64,000 bases of DNA from Siminovitchia fortis. Its GTDB lineage: Bacteria > Bacillota > Bacilli > Bacillales > Bacillaceae_C. The stretch lies in the NCBI RefSeq assembly GCF_003605365.2, contig NZ_QYTU02000020.1, positions 1-64,000 on the forward strand. The letters are read 5' to 3'. Within the stretch, counting starts at the first letter, position 1. Each line of letters begins with the position of its first letter. This document shows positions 50,119-58,498 of the stretch, piece after piece. The position numbers and the translations under genes are program-made. The notes under the pieces were generated by a model. That model was not told the origin of the DNA, ran no database searches, and was given only the letters and a program-made list of their open reading frames with translations.

Positions 50119-51465
50119 GTGGGGGAGGTTTATTCATCAGGCACTAGGGCAACTGAACTGCAAGCGCGGCGCGAAAAAGCTGTCGCGAGAGGTTTGAACA
50201 ATGTAACGGGCATTTATGCCGATTCTGCAAGCGGTTCAATTGTAAAAGACGTGGATGGAAACGAGTATATTGACTTCGCGGGAGGTATCGGGATCCAAAA
50301 TACCGGTCATAACCACCCGAAGGTAGTCAAGGCCATTCAGGAACAGCTTTCAAAACTCATACACCCTTGTTTTCACGTAACGCCGTATGAGGTATATATC
50401 AAGCTGGCCGAACGGTTGAACGAGCTTACACCCGGGGATTTTTCAAAAAAGACTATGCTTGCAAACAGCGGTGCGGAAGCGAATGAAAACGCAATAAAAA
50501 TGGCCCGCAAATATACAGGTAAGCCCGGAATCATTGTTTTTGACCGTGCATTTCATGGGCGGACGCTGCTGACCATGTCCTTAACTGGAAAAGTCATGCC
50601 TTATAAAAAGGGATTCGGGCCTTTTCCCGGTGACATCTACCGGCTGCCGTACCCTTACTACTACAGAAGCGATGACGGATTGTCCAGGGATGAAGTAGAT
50701 GAACTGATGTTAAACAGCCTGCACAACTTCTTTCAGTTTGAAGCCGACAAAGACAATATTGCGGCGCTCCTTATCGAGCCGGTTCAAGGCGAAGGGGGAT
50801 TTGTCGCTCCGACGGCGACATTCATGAAGGGATTGAAAAAATTCTGCACTGATAATGGAATTGTTTTTATCGCAGACGAAATCCAGACCGGATTTTGCCG
50901 TACGGGAAAAATGTTCGCCATGGAGCATTTTGGTGTGGAGCCTGACCTTGTGACCATGTCCAAATCAATAGCGGGCGGCATGCCGCTGAGTGCAGTGACG
51001 GGCAGAGCCGGGATTGTCGATGCGCCCGAAGCCGGGCAGCTTGGCGGAACGCTGGGCGGAAGTCCGGTCGCATGTGCTGCAGGGCTTGCTGTATTGGATG
51101 TTATTGAGGAAGAACACATTCTGGACAGGAGTGTCCGGCTGGGTGAAAAGATCCAAGGCGCCTTTAAGCGGTGGCAAACCCAATATGAGGCGGTCGGCGA
51201 CGTACGGGGCCTCGGTCCGATGTGCGCCATAGAACTGGTCAAGGATAAAAAAACAAAAGAACCTGCTAAAGAGCTTACTGCCAATATTGTGAAACGGTCA
51301 TGGCAGCAGGGCCTTATCGTTTTAAGCTCCGGCCTTTATTCAAATGTCTTGAGGTTCCTTCCGCCTTTGACGATGGATGAGAAAACAATTGACAAAGGAT
51401 TAACTATTCTAGAAAAAGTCATAAAAGAAGAATCGAAGAAAATAATGGAGTTCCAGGGAGAGTGA
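50119..51465 (+). CDS. gabT: 4-aminobutyrate/5-aminovalerate aminotransferase
   Basis: GTG start at 50119 with AAAGGAGGAGG 7 bases upstream; a longer frame from 50059 has no such site. 448 aa, class III aminotransferase: LANSGAEANENAIKMARKYTGKPG, PLP Asp in FIADEIQTGFCRTGKMFA, Schiff-base Lys in VTMSKSIAGGMPLSAVTG. Converts GABA to succinate semialdehyde or, in lysine breakdown, 5-aminovalerate to glutarate semialdehyde (DavT role). The neighbouring glutarate genes favour the second role. It overlaps or abuts the aldehyde dehydrogenase gene and is preceded by a riboswitch-like leader. Confidence 0.92.
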   Translation: MGEVYSSGTRATELQARREKAVARGLNNVTGIYADSASGSIVKDVDGNEYIDFAGGIGIQNTGHNHPKVVKAIQEQLSKLIHPCFHVTPYEVYIKLAERLNELTPGDFSKKTMLANSGAEANENAIKMARKYTGKPGIIVFDRAFHGRTLLTMSLTGKVMPYKKGFGPFPGDIYRLPYPYYYRSDDGLSRDEVDELMLNSLHNFFQFEADKDNIAALLIEPVQGEGGFVAPTATFMKGLKKFCTDNGIVFIADEIQTGFCRTGKMFAMEHFGVEPDLVTMSKSIAGGMPLSAVTGRAGIVDAPEAGQLGGTLGGSPVACAAGLAVLDVIEEEHILDRSVRLGEKIQGAFKRWQTQYEAVGDVRGLGPMCAIELVKDKKTKEPAKELTANIVKRSWQQGLIVLSSGLYSNVLRFLPPLTMDEKTIDKGLTILEKVIKEESKKIMEFQGE

Positions 51466-51470
51466 ATATT

Positions 51471-52919
51471 GTGGCTAATTATTTGAACTTTATCGGAGGA
51501 GAATGGGTCAGTGCTTCTTCTGGAGAAAAACATGAGCATTTCAATCCGGCCAAGCCTTCCGAAAGCATTGGATTCACTGAAGTTTCTACAGCAGAAGACG
51601 TGGAAAAAGCGGTCGAAGCGGCAAAAGCCGCTGCGGCAGGATGGAAGGCGACGTCTTCTGTCAATCGCGGCGAAATCCTTCGCAAAGCGGCAGATATCTT
51701 GGAAGAACGGGCCGACGATATTGCGAAAGCAGCAACCCGGGAAATGGGCAAAAGATTCATCGAAACAAAAGGGGAAGCACTTAGAGGCGCGTCCATATTA
51801 AGATACTATGCTCAAGAAGGCTACCGCCAAAAAGGCGAAGTCCTTCCTTCGGCGTCGGACAGGACCACTTTGCTGGCGGTCCGTGTGCCTGTTGGAGTTG
51901 TCGCAGCCATTACACCTTGGAACTTCCCGATTGCCATCCCTATATGGAAAATAGCTCCTGCTCTTGTATTTGGAAATCCGGTCGTTTGGAAACCGGGGCA
52001 AGAGACAGGCATTACAGCCGCAAAAGTGGCAAAAGTATTTGAAGATGCAGGGCTGCCATCCGGAGTTCTTAACCTTGTATTGGGCAGAGGTTCCGTAATC
52101 GGTGATGTCCTTACAACCCATAAAGATGTAGCGGCGGTCACTTTCACTGGATCCAACGCAGTCGGCCAAAACATTGCAAAACTGGCCACTGAACACGGAA
52201 AGAAATTCCAGCTTGAACTTGGCGGTAAAAACCCTGCTGTTGTACTTGAGGATGCAAACCTCGATCTGGCTGCGCGTCTTGTAGTGGAAGGGGCCATGAA
52301 ACAAACCGGCCAGCGCTGTACTGCAACAAGCCGTGCTTATGTCGAAGCTGGCATTTATGACGAGTTTGTGGAAAAAGCGATCGGGTATGCAAAGCAATGG
52401 ACAGTAGGCAACGGTCTTGAGGATGGAGTCACAATGGGTCCTGTTGCTTCCAAAAAGCAATTTGACACGGTCACCGGCTATATCCAAAAGGGTAAAGATG
52501 AAGGAGCCGAGCTTCTATACGGAGGAAACACATTGGATATCGACGGCGGTTATTACATTGAACCAACCATTTTTGGAAATGCTACACATGACATGACAAT
52601 CGTGAAGGAAGAGATTTTTGGTCCTGTCGTGGCAATCATGAAAGTGGCCGACTATGATGAAGCGTTGGAAAAGGCCAACGACACCATTTACGGATTAAGT
52701 GCTGCCGTCTTCACAGACAGTCTTGAAAAGGCGTTCCATTTCATGGAAAACAGTGAAGTGGGAATGGTGCAAATCAACGGTGAAACCGGCGGTGCCGAAC
52801 CACAGGCTCCTTTCGGAGGAACGAAAGCTTCCGGCCAAGGCCCGAAAGAGCAAGGCCAGGCTGCTGCCGAGTTCTTTACAACAAATAAAACCGTAACGAT
52901 CAATCCATTTGCAAAATGA
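51471..52919 (+). CDS. NAD(P)-dependent semialdehyde dehydrogenase (glutarate/succinate type)
   Basis: GTG 51471 is preferred over GTG 51462 because CAGGGAG sits 11 bases upstream, not 2. The 482-aa aldehyde dehydrogenase has PWNFPIAIPIWKIAPAL, cofactor motif FTGSNAVGQNIAK, active Glu in LELGGKNPAVV and the nucleophile Cys in GQRCTATSRAYV. It resembles B. subtilis YcbD/GucD (2-oxoglutarate semialdehyde dehydrogenase) as much as GabD. Next to a DavT/GabT-type gene it probably oxidises glutarate (or succinate) semialdehyde to the dicarboxylate. Confidence 0.9.
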   Translation: MANYLNFIGGEWVSASSGEKHEHFNPAKPSESIGFTEVSTAEDVEKAVEAAKAAAAGWKATSSVNRGEILRKAADILEERADDIAKAATREMGKRFIETKGEALRGASILRYYAQEGYRQKGEVLPSASDRTTLLAVRVPVGVVAAITPWNFPIAIPIWKIAPALVFGNPVVWKPGQETGITAAKVAKVFEDAGLPSGVLNLVLGRGSVIGDVLTTHKDVAAVTFTGSNAVGQNIAKLATEHGKKFQLELGGKNPAVVLEDANLDLAARLVVEGAMKQTGQRCTATSRAYVEAGIYDEFVEKAIGYAKQWTVGNGLEDGVTMGPVASKKQFDTVTGYIQKGKDEGAELLYGGNTLDIDGGYYIEPTIFGNATHDMTIVKEEIFGPVVAIMKVADYDEALEKANDTIYGLSAAVFTDSLEKAFHFMENSEVGMVQINGETGGAEPQAPFGGTKASGQGPKEQGQAAAEFFTTNKTVTINPFAK

Positions 52920-52937
52920 TATTTTTCATACATCTGC

Positions 52938-52964
52938 CTGCCGAAAGTGACAGTCTTTCGGCAG
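52938..52964 (+). terminator. Hairpin after the dehydrogenase gene
   Basis: CTGCCGAAAG (52938-52947) and CTTTCGGCAG (52955-52964) form a 10-bp stem; the U tract after it is short (GATCCTT). Confidence 0.65.
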
Positions 52965-53029
52965 GATCCTTCAAAAGATAGCGCGGGCACCTGTCAATCG
53001 ATAAAGGCTGGATTAACATTATACAGGGG

Positions 53030-53191
53030 TAACGGAAATCGGATACAAAAGCTGCCGTTATCAAAGAAGTAATCTGGCAGTTCGAGTGACGCAGTAATTT
53101 TTGCAAGAAAGAGCGTAAGCGTATTTCATATTAGTCAACAGTCAAAGCGCTTGTTTGGCCGGCAAGTCCGCTTTGGAGAGAAAGCGCTTTT
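53030..53191 (+). promoter_or_regulatory. Structured leader before the APC permease
   Basis: The 307-base gap holds TAACGG/CCGTTA (53030-53060) and a terminator-like hairpin formed by two AAGCGCTT blocks (53145-53152, 53182-53189) followed by TTTTC. It suggests attenuation of the permease gene, but the architecture differs from the leaders at 49899 and 57255 and there is no GACTG element. Confidence 0.5.
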
Positions 53192-53226
53192 CATAAGAAG
53201 GAAGAATATAACAAAGGAGTAAGATA

Positions 53227-54618
53227 ATGGACAACAATAAGCAAGAGGTTCAAAAGGTATTATCCCGTTGGGACGTCCTGTTTTTGGCTTTCGGAGCCAT
53301 GATTGGATGGGGATGGGTTGTCATGTCCGGAGAGTGGATTCTCGGGGCTGGTACAATCGGTGCAATGATCGCATTCGTTTTAGGTGGAATACTTGTCATT
53401 TTTGTTGGTTTGACATACGCTGAGCTTGCCTCTTCCATGCCTACTACAGGTGGAGCACTTATTTATATTTTTAGGGGTGTCGGGCCCAAATCAGCTTTTA
53501 TAGCGGCATGGATGCTCGCGCTTGGCTATATCTCGGTAGTGGCATTTGAAGCCGTAGCGCTTCCGACAGTAATCGAGTATATTTTCCCGAATTATAAAGT
53601 CGGATACATGTATACAGTCAATGATTATGAAGTATATGCCTCATGGGTATTAGTTGGTGTTGGAGCTTCTATTTTTGTTACCATTGTAAACTATCTCGGT
53701 GTGAAGTCTGCTGCCTTCCTGCAAATGGTTTTAACCATTGTGATTGGTATTATCGGTTTATTACTTATTTTTGGCGGCGTATTCAACGGAGAAGCAGCCA
53801 ATGCAGATCCATTGTTTGTCGGCGGTATTGGCGGTATCATGGTTGTTGCAATTATGACTCCATTCATGTTCGTTGGATTTGATGTTATTCCGCAAACTGC
53901 TGAAGAAATGAATGTTCCGGCTAAAGCGATTGGAAAAATCCTGATTTTGTCGGTTGTTTTGGCTATTATTTGGTATGTGGCGGTCATTCTGGCTGTTGCT
54001 TTGGGATTGGATAAAGATTATATGGCGGTTTCAACACTTCCGACTGCAGATGCTATGGTTGCTCTTTTTGGAAGTGACATTTGGGGAATTGTCTTGATTC
54101 TTGGCGGTATCGCCGGTATCCTTACAAGCTGGAACGCCTTTATTATTGGAGGAAGCCGGATTTTATTTGCGATGGCTGATAAAAAGATGATTCCTGCCTG
54201 GTTCGGTAAAATTGATGCAAAACACGGTACGCCTACTAATTCCGTATTATTCATCGGTGTACTGGCAACTGTAGCTCCATTGCTTGGACGGCCTATGCTT
54301 GTTTGGCTCGTAGATGCGGGCGGACTTGCCATTGTTATCGGGTATCTCCTTGCAGCTGTTGCTTTCGTACAGCTTCGTAAAAACGAGCCTAATATGGTTC
54401 GTCCATTTCAAGCGGGGAAATCCAGCATTGTCGGTTGGATTGCGATCATCTTGAGTATTTTCTTTGTTATCCTTTACATGCCAGGTATGCCAGCGGCTTT
54501 AGTATGGCCATATGAGTGGGGTATTTTCGCAGGATGGACCATTCTTGGTATTATTCTCATGATTGCAATGGGTGATAAATTCCCTAAGGGAAAACTGAAA
54601 TATATCGATAAAGAATAA
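53227..54618 (+). CDS. APC-family amino acid permease
   Basis: 463 aa, about 12 helices, with APC motifs (SRWDVLFLAFGAMIGWGWVVMSGEWI; FDVIPQTAEEMNVPAKAIG; GSRILFAMADKKMIPAWFGKI). AAAGGAG precedes the ATG. Its place between the aminotransferase/dehydrogenase and the glutarate genes suggests uptake of lysine, 5-aminovalerate or GABA (inference). Confidence 0.92.
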   Translation: MDNNKQEVQKVLSRWDVLFLAFGAMIGWGWVVMSGEWILGAGTIGAMIAFVLGGILVIFVGLTYAELASSMPTTGGALIYIFRGVGPKSAFIAAWMLALGYISVVAFEAVALPTVIEYIFPNYKVGYMYTVNDYEVYASWVLVGVGASIFVTIVNYLGVKSAAFLQMVLTIVIGIIGLLLIFGGVFNGEAANADPLFVGGIGGIMVVAIMTPFMFVGFDVIPQTAEEMNVPAKAIGKILILSVVLAIIWYVAVILAVALGLDKDYMAVSTLPTADAMVALFGSDIWGIVLILGGIAGILTSWNAFIIGGSRILFAMADKKMIPAWFGKIDAKHGTPTNSVLFIGVLATVAPLLGRPMLVWLVDAGGLAIVIGYLLAAVAFVQLRKNEPNMVRPFQAGKSSIVGWIAIILSIFFVILYMPGMPAALVWPYEWGIFAGWTILGIILMIAMGDKFPKGKLKYIDKE

Positions 54619-54632
54619 AAAAAAATCAACTA

Positions 54633-54674
54633 AATTGAATCCAATCTTTTGAAGATTGGATTCAATTTTTTTAT
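54633..54674 (+). terminator. Strong terminator after APC permease
   Basis: AATTGAATCCAATCTT and AAGATTGGATTCAATT form a perfect 16-bp stem (54633-54667) with a short loop and a long T run. Confidence 0.92.
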
Positions 54675-54747
54675 TTTTTTCTATTGAAAGCTATTATTTC
54701 GTGTGATAAACTTTAAATTGTATCCAAAGTGAATCGAGGTGGATGTT

Positions 54748-55413
54748 TTGCCAGATAAATTGGCTCAGCCTAAGGCGACAGTTGTTAAAAATGTCACGAA
54801 GCGCCTGAGAGAAGTCATTTTGGACGGGACTTTGAAAAAGGGAGACCGGTTGATTCAGGAAGAATGGGCAGAGAAGCTGGAAGTAAGCAGAATGCCGATT
54901 CGAGAAGCACTCACACAACTGCAGATGGAAGGGCTCGTTGAAATCGTCCCTCACAAAGGCGCAGTTGTCACCCCGATTACAAAGGAAAATATAGAGGAAA
55001 TCTACTATATACGGTCCATGCTCGAAGGCCTGGCAGTGGAAAAGTCACTTCCTTTTCTGACAGAAAGAGACAAAGAGCACTTGCATGAAATTCTGATCCA
55101 GATGGAATCGCTGGATCTGACAGGTGAAACGAATGATGAATACATCCGGTTGAATTCGGAATTTCATCAGACGCTCATGAGTGGCTGTCCTTGGCCAAGG
55201 CTCCGCAAAATGGTTGAAACTCTTGGAATTTCTCCAATAGCACCGAATCTGCTGATTGATTATTATCAGGAGACACAGCGGGAACACAGGCTCATCTATG
55301 AGGCTGCCTTAAGAGGAGATCCCGAAGAACTGAGGGCTGCAGTGGAGTATCATATTTTAAGAACAAAAAATAATTTAATAGATTGTATGGAGAAAATTAA
55401 AAAACACGCTTAA
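54748..55413 (+). CDS. GntR-family (FCD domain) transcriptional regulator
   Basis: TTG 54748 is 6 bases after GAGGTGG; GTG 54739 overlaps that site. The ~221-aa product has an N-terminal winged HTH (RLREVILDGTLKKGDRLIQEEWAEKLEVSRMPIREALTQLQMEGLVEIVPHKGAVV) and a C-terminal FCD domain with metal-ligand-like residues (RLNSEFHQTL; EHRLIYEAALRGDPEELRAAVEYH). CsiR, the E. coli regulator of glutarate catabolism, is of the same class. The gene lies 19 bases before the L-2-hydroxyglutarate oxidase gene and likely regulates that set. Confidence 0.92.
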   Translation: MPDKLAQPKATVVKNVTKRLREVILDGTLKKGDRLIQEEWAEKLEVSRMPIREALTQLQMEGLVEIVPHKGAVVTPITKENIEEIYYIRSMLEGLAVEKSLPFLTERDKEHLHEILIQMESLDLTGETNDEYIRLNSEFHQTLMSGCPWPRLRKMVETLGISPIAPNLLIDYYQETQREHRLIYEAALRGDPEELRAAVEYHILRTKNNLIDCMEKIKKHA

Positions 55414-55432
55414 ACAAATGGAGGCATAAATT

Positions 55433-56650
55433 ATGTATGATTTCGCAATTGTAGGCGGCGGTATTGTCGGTTTATCAACAGGAATGGCCATTTACGACAG
55501 ATTTCCAAATGCAAAAGTTGTCATTATTGAAAAAGAAGGATCCGTGGCCGAGCATCAAACCGGCCACAACAGTGGTGTCATCCACTCTGGAATCTACTAT
55601 CAGCCCGGCAGTTTCAAAGCCCGTTTTGCTAGACAAGGCAGCCAGTCGATGAGAGAGTTCGCTGAAAAGAATGGCATTGAGCATGACATTTGCGGTAAAG
55701 TCATCGTTGCGACAAAGCAGGAAGAACTCCCGCTTCTGGACAATCTTTATGAAAGAGGTTTGCAAAACGAGCTCGCCATTACTAAAATCAGCAAAGAAGA
55801 ACTGAACGAAATTGAGCCTCATGTTGCTGGGCTTGCAGCAATCCGTGTTCCGATGGCCGGAATTATCAACTATAAGCAAGTGAGTGAAAGATTCGCCGAG
55901 ATCATTCAGGAACATGGAGGAGACATCCTTTTAAACACGAAGGTTGAAAAAATCAACGAAGGCTCCGATTCAGTTGTCATCGAAACTACTAATGGAACAG
56001 TCAAAGCCGGCTTGGTCATCAACTGTGCAGGTCTTCACAGTGACCGCGTTGCTGCAGCTGCAGGATATAAAACAGATATGAAAATTCTGCCTTTCCGCGG
56101 GGAATACTATAAGTTGAAGCCGGAAAAACGCTATCTTGTAAAACATTTGATTTACCCTGTTCCTAATCCTAAGTTCCCGTTCCTTGGCGTTCATTTTACA
56201 CGCATGATCAGCGGGGAAGTTGATGCAGGTCCAAACGCTGTGTTGGCTTTTAAACGTGAGGGTTACAGAAAGCTCGACTTCAGTGCGAAGGATTTAGCGG
56301 AAAGCCTCGCATTTAAAGGATTATGGAAAATGGCTGGCAAGTTCGCAAAAGAAGGAATGGAGGAATATATCCGTTCATTCAGCAAAGCTCAATTTACAAA
56401 GAGCCTTCAGGCTTTGATCCCTGAAATCCAGGAGGACGATTTGATTCCTGCTCCTGCAGGTGTCCGCGCCCAAGCACTTAAAGATGACGGTTCCATGGTC
56501 GATGATTTCAACATCATCATGGGCGACAGATCCATCCATGTATGCAATGCGCCATCACCAGCTGCCACTGCATCCATAGAAATAGGAAAAGAAGTGGTTA
56601 GACGAATTCCTAAACAAGCACATCTTAAAGAAGCAGCTGTAACATTATAA
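55433..56650 (+). CDS. lhgO: L-2-hydroxyglutarate oxidase/dehydrogenase
   Basis: 405 aa FAD-dependent oxidoreductase: dinucleotide motif DFAIVGGGIVGLSTGMAI at the N-terminus, the LhgO signature EHQTGHNSGVIHSGIYYQPGSFKARF, then PFRGEYYKLKPEK and HVCNAPSPAATASIEIGKEV at the end. It oxidises L-2-hydroxyglutarate to 2-oxoglutarate, feeding electrons to the respiratory chain. In glutarate breakdown it follows GlaH, whose gene is 777 bases downstream. GGAGG precedes the ATG. Confidence 0.94.
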   Translation: MYDFAIVGGGIVGLSTGMAIYDRFPNAKVVIIEKEGSVAEHQTGHNSGVIHSGIYYQPGSFKARFARQGSQSMREFAEKNGIEHDICGKVIVATKQEELPLLDNLYERGLQNELAITKISKEELNEIEPHVAGLAAIRVPMAGIINYKQVSERFAEIIQEHGGDILLNTKVEKINEGSDSVVIETTNGTVKAGLVINCAGLHSDRVAAAAGYKTDMKILPFRGEYYKLKPEKRYLVKHLIYPVPNPKFPFLGVHFTRMISGEVDAGPNAVLAFKREGYRKLDFSAKDLAESLAFKGLWKMAGKFAKEGMEEYIRSFSKAQFTKSLQALIPEIQEDDLIPAPAGVRAQALKDDGSMVDDFNIIMGDRSIHVCNAPSPAATASIEIGKEVVRRIPKQAHLKEAAVTL

Positions 56651-56674
56651 TTCTTGAAAGAGGAGATTTAATCA

Positions 56675-57004
56675 ATGGAGTTCAATGCCAAAACAATGTT
56701 TATAGCTGGCCATGCACGCCTGCCGCAGGGAATGGCTGCCAAAAGTGTGTATGAAACCTTGACGATTACAGCTGAAGTAGATGTTAAGTACGGAGTTATT
56801 TTAAAAGCTTCCGCTACACTTGCAACTGAACATGGCAGTGATTTTATCGGGCGCCTTTTAAGGGGGACTAGTCTGAAGGATGGGATCGACGAACAGATTG
56901 AAGCCATCCAGACGTATTACCGCGGAAAAGCGACCAATGCACTCATCGCAGCAATGAAGGACCTTGATCTCCATTATAAGCAAATCAAGGCGGCTGAAAA
57001 ATAA
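56675..57004 (+). CDS. DUF3870 domain protein
   Basis: 109 aa, soluble, with the DUF3870 pattern (MFIAGHARLPQGMAAKSVYETLTITAEVDVKYGVI; GSDFIGRLLRGTSLKDGI; YRGKATNALIAAMKDL). GAGGAG precedes the ATG and it lies 24 bases after lhgO, so it is in the same transcript. The function of the family is unknown to me. Constant association with L-2-hydroxyglutarate metabolism would suggest an accessory or regulatory role. Confidence 0.85.
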   Translation: MEFNAKTMFIAGHARLPQGMAAKSVYETLTITAEVDVKYGVILKASATLATEHGSDFIGRLLRGTSLKDGIDEQIEAIQTYYRGKATNALIAAMKDLDLHYKQIKAAEK

Positions 57005-57029
57005 TATTTGTTTGGTCATGATAGAACGG

Positions 57030-57064
57030 AAAGGGACACTTCGCCATTGGAAGTGTCCCTTTTA
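57030..57064 (+). terminator. Terminator after the lhgO-DUF3870 unit
   Basis: AAAGGGACACTT (57030-57041) pairs with AAGTGTCCCTTT (57051-57062), then TTAGTC. It separates this transcript from the glaH unit. Confidence 0.85.
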
Positions 57065-57125
57065 GTCAGATTTGTAATCAAAAAAATGAATGTGGAAAAT
57101 ACAAGAAAAAAATATGTCAATATTG

Positions 57126-57154
57126 TTGACAGATCTTAAACAGGGTGGTATTCT
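57126..57154 (+). promoter_or_regulatory. Sigma-A promoter of the glaH unit
   Basis: TTGACA (57126-57131), 17-base spacer, TATTCT (57149-57154). The leader to the start codon is ~265 bases and carries a 5' hairpin (TATTCACC...GTGAATA, 57178-57220) before the element at 57255. Confidence 0.8.
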
Positions 57155-57254
57155 TAAATCAAGCATTAATAAAAACATATTCACCTTTTGAAAAATGCCT
57201 TTTCAAAATCCGTGAATAGTATAGATTTTTGGAGACCGGAAAATAAAATATGCA

Positions 57255-57314
57255 GACTGCAATATTCACTGTGACTCTACAGCCATAGAGCGGTGAAGTG
57301 AATATAAGCCAGTT
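57255..57314 (+). ncRNA. Candidate riboswitch aptamer, glaH leader
   Basis: P1 GACTG (57255-57259)/CAGTT (57310-57314), P2 ATATTCAC (57262-57269)/GTGAATAT (57298-57305), P3 CTCTA (57275-57279)/TAGAG (57286-57290). The helix order, spacing and P1 sequence match the aminotransferase leader at 49899. A further TATTCAC/GTGAATA pair upstream gives room for alternative pairing. Confidence 0.65.
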
Positions 57315-57367
57315 GCCGATATGAAACCTTTTCGAAACGGGATGGGTATATCGACAGCTGGCTTTTT
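57307..57367 (+). terminator. Attenuator terminator of the glaH leader
   Basis: AGCCAGTT (57307-57314) pairs with AGCTGGCT (57356-57363), inner CGATAT (57317-57322)/ATATCG (57348-57353), followed by TTTTT. The left arm is the same 8 bases as in the aminotransferase leader, and contains the P1 3' strand. Confidence 0.85.
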
Positions 57368-57426
57368 ATGTTTTCTGTTTCTCCACGATTAAAATTATAC
57401 TTTTCATTAAACAGGAGGAATCTGTA

Positions 57427-58359
57427 ATGGGCGTTACAAAGGAAAAAAAGTTTCTGAAAACAGGAAAAGCATATGAAGTGAAGTCTCATCCGCAATCCGA
57501 CCGTTTATATCACATTGAAATCGACAAAGAAGCCATTGCCAAATTCCTGGCAGCTGTCGAAGAAAAAAATATCAGCGTTCAAGTCCTTGAATACACACCA
57601 TACCAACGTCAAATCGTTGCTTCACTTCTTCAAGATTTTGTCGGTGAAGATCTTGGTGAGATACTAAGAGGCATTATTCATGACCGTGAGTCCGGCGGTT
57701 TCACATTAGGTTTGGAAGGTGTAACAGAAGATACTGATGAGTTTGTGATCTTCGGAACTGCTATCTCTCATTTGGTAGGTATGCCAAACTTTGATGCGAT
57801 GACTGGAAAATACTATGCACGTTTTACAGTAAAACACACAGACAACAGTGACTCTTTCCTTCGCCAGGCGTACCGTTTATTCACATTACACACAGACGGA
57901 ACATTCGTTGACGAGCCAACAGACTGGCTGCTAATGATGAAAATGGTTGAAGAAAATGCTGTTGGCGGTGAGTCAAGGCTACTTCACTTGGATGACTGGA
58001 AAGAACTTGACAAATTTGTCAACAACCCGCTTGGAAAGCATAAATTCACATACATTGCACCACCAAGCAAAAACGTAACGCAAACAGTAGACCGGGCTAC
58101 ATTCTTCAACGTGAATGACAAGCCATGCATCTGCTTCATCGACCAGTTCGTATATCCTGAATCAATCGAACAGGCAAAATATTTGGAAGACCTATCTGCG
58201 TCATTGGAATCTGACGAAAGTGTCATTGAACTGGAACTTCCAGTCGGCGACCTTGTCGTACTCAACAACCTGTTCTGGATGCACGGACGTGCAGCGTTCG
58301 AAGTGAACCCTGACTTGAACCGTGAATTGATGCGGCAGCGCGGACGCTTCGTTGAATAA
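57427..58359 (+). CDS. glaH: Glutarate 2-hydroxylase (CsiD/GlaH), Fe(II)/2-oxoglutarate dioxygenase
   Basis: 310 aa with the CsiD fold: Fe(II) ligands His155 and Asp157 (LFTLHTDGTF) and His286 (LFWMHGRAAF), plus the Arg-rich C-terminus (RELMRQRGRFVE) that holds 2-oxoglutarate. It converts glutarate to L-2-hydroxyglutarate with O2 and 2-oxoglutarate, the step before LhgO. AGGAGG lies 8 bases before the ATG. It has its own promoter, leader element and terminator and is therefore a single-gene unit. Confidence 0.93.
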   Translation: MGVTKEKKFLKTGKAYEVKSHPQSDRLYHIEIDKEAIAKFLAAVEEKNISVQVLEYTPYQRQIVASLLQDFVGEDLGEILRGIIHDRESGGFTLGLEGVTEDTDEFVIFGTAISHLVGMPNFDAMTGKYYARFTVKHTDNSDSFLRQAYRLFTLHTDGTFVDEPTDWLLMMKMVEENAVGGESRLLHLDDWKELDKFVNNPLGKHKFTYIAPPSKNVTQTVDRATFFNVNDKPCICFIDQFVYPESIEQAKYLEDLSASLESDESVIELELPVGDLVVLNNLFWMHGRAAFEVNPDLNRELMRQRGRFVE

Positions 58360-58414
58360 TTTTAACTAAGTCATTTGTTACTCAATTGTTAATAACCTCT
58401 ACCTTCATTTTTGC

Positions 58415-58441
58415 GCACCCGGCAACGGGTGCGGTTTTTTT
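58415..58441 (+). terminator. Terminator after glaH
   Basis: GCACCCG (58415-58421) and CGGGTGC (58426-58432) around GCAA, then GGTTTTTTT. Confidence 0.88.
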
Positions 58442-58498
58442 ATGTCTCATAGTGGAAAAGGAATGGAAAAGACTGACTATGAAGGGAGTCTGACATCT

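Noticed and set aside
51798-52487. Long minus-strand frames inside the aldehyde dehydrogenase gene
   Set aside because: Antisense shadows of a strongly conserved gene.
53140-53191. Clear cre (CcpA) site
   Set aside because: AAGCGCTT matches the centre only; flanking consensus bases fail in either register, so it is noted only as a possibility.
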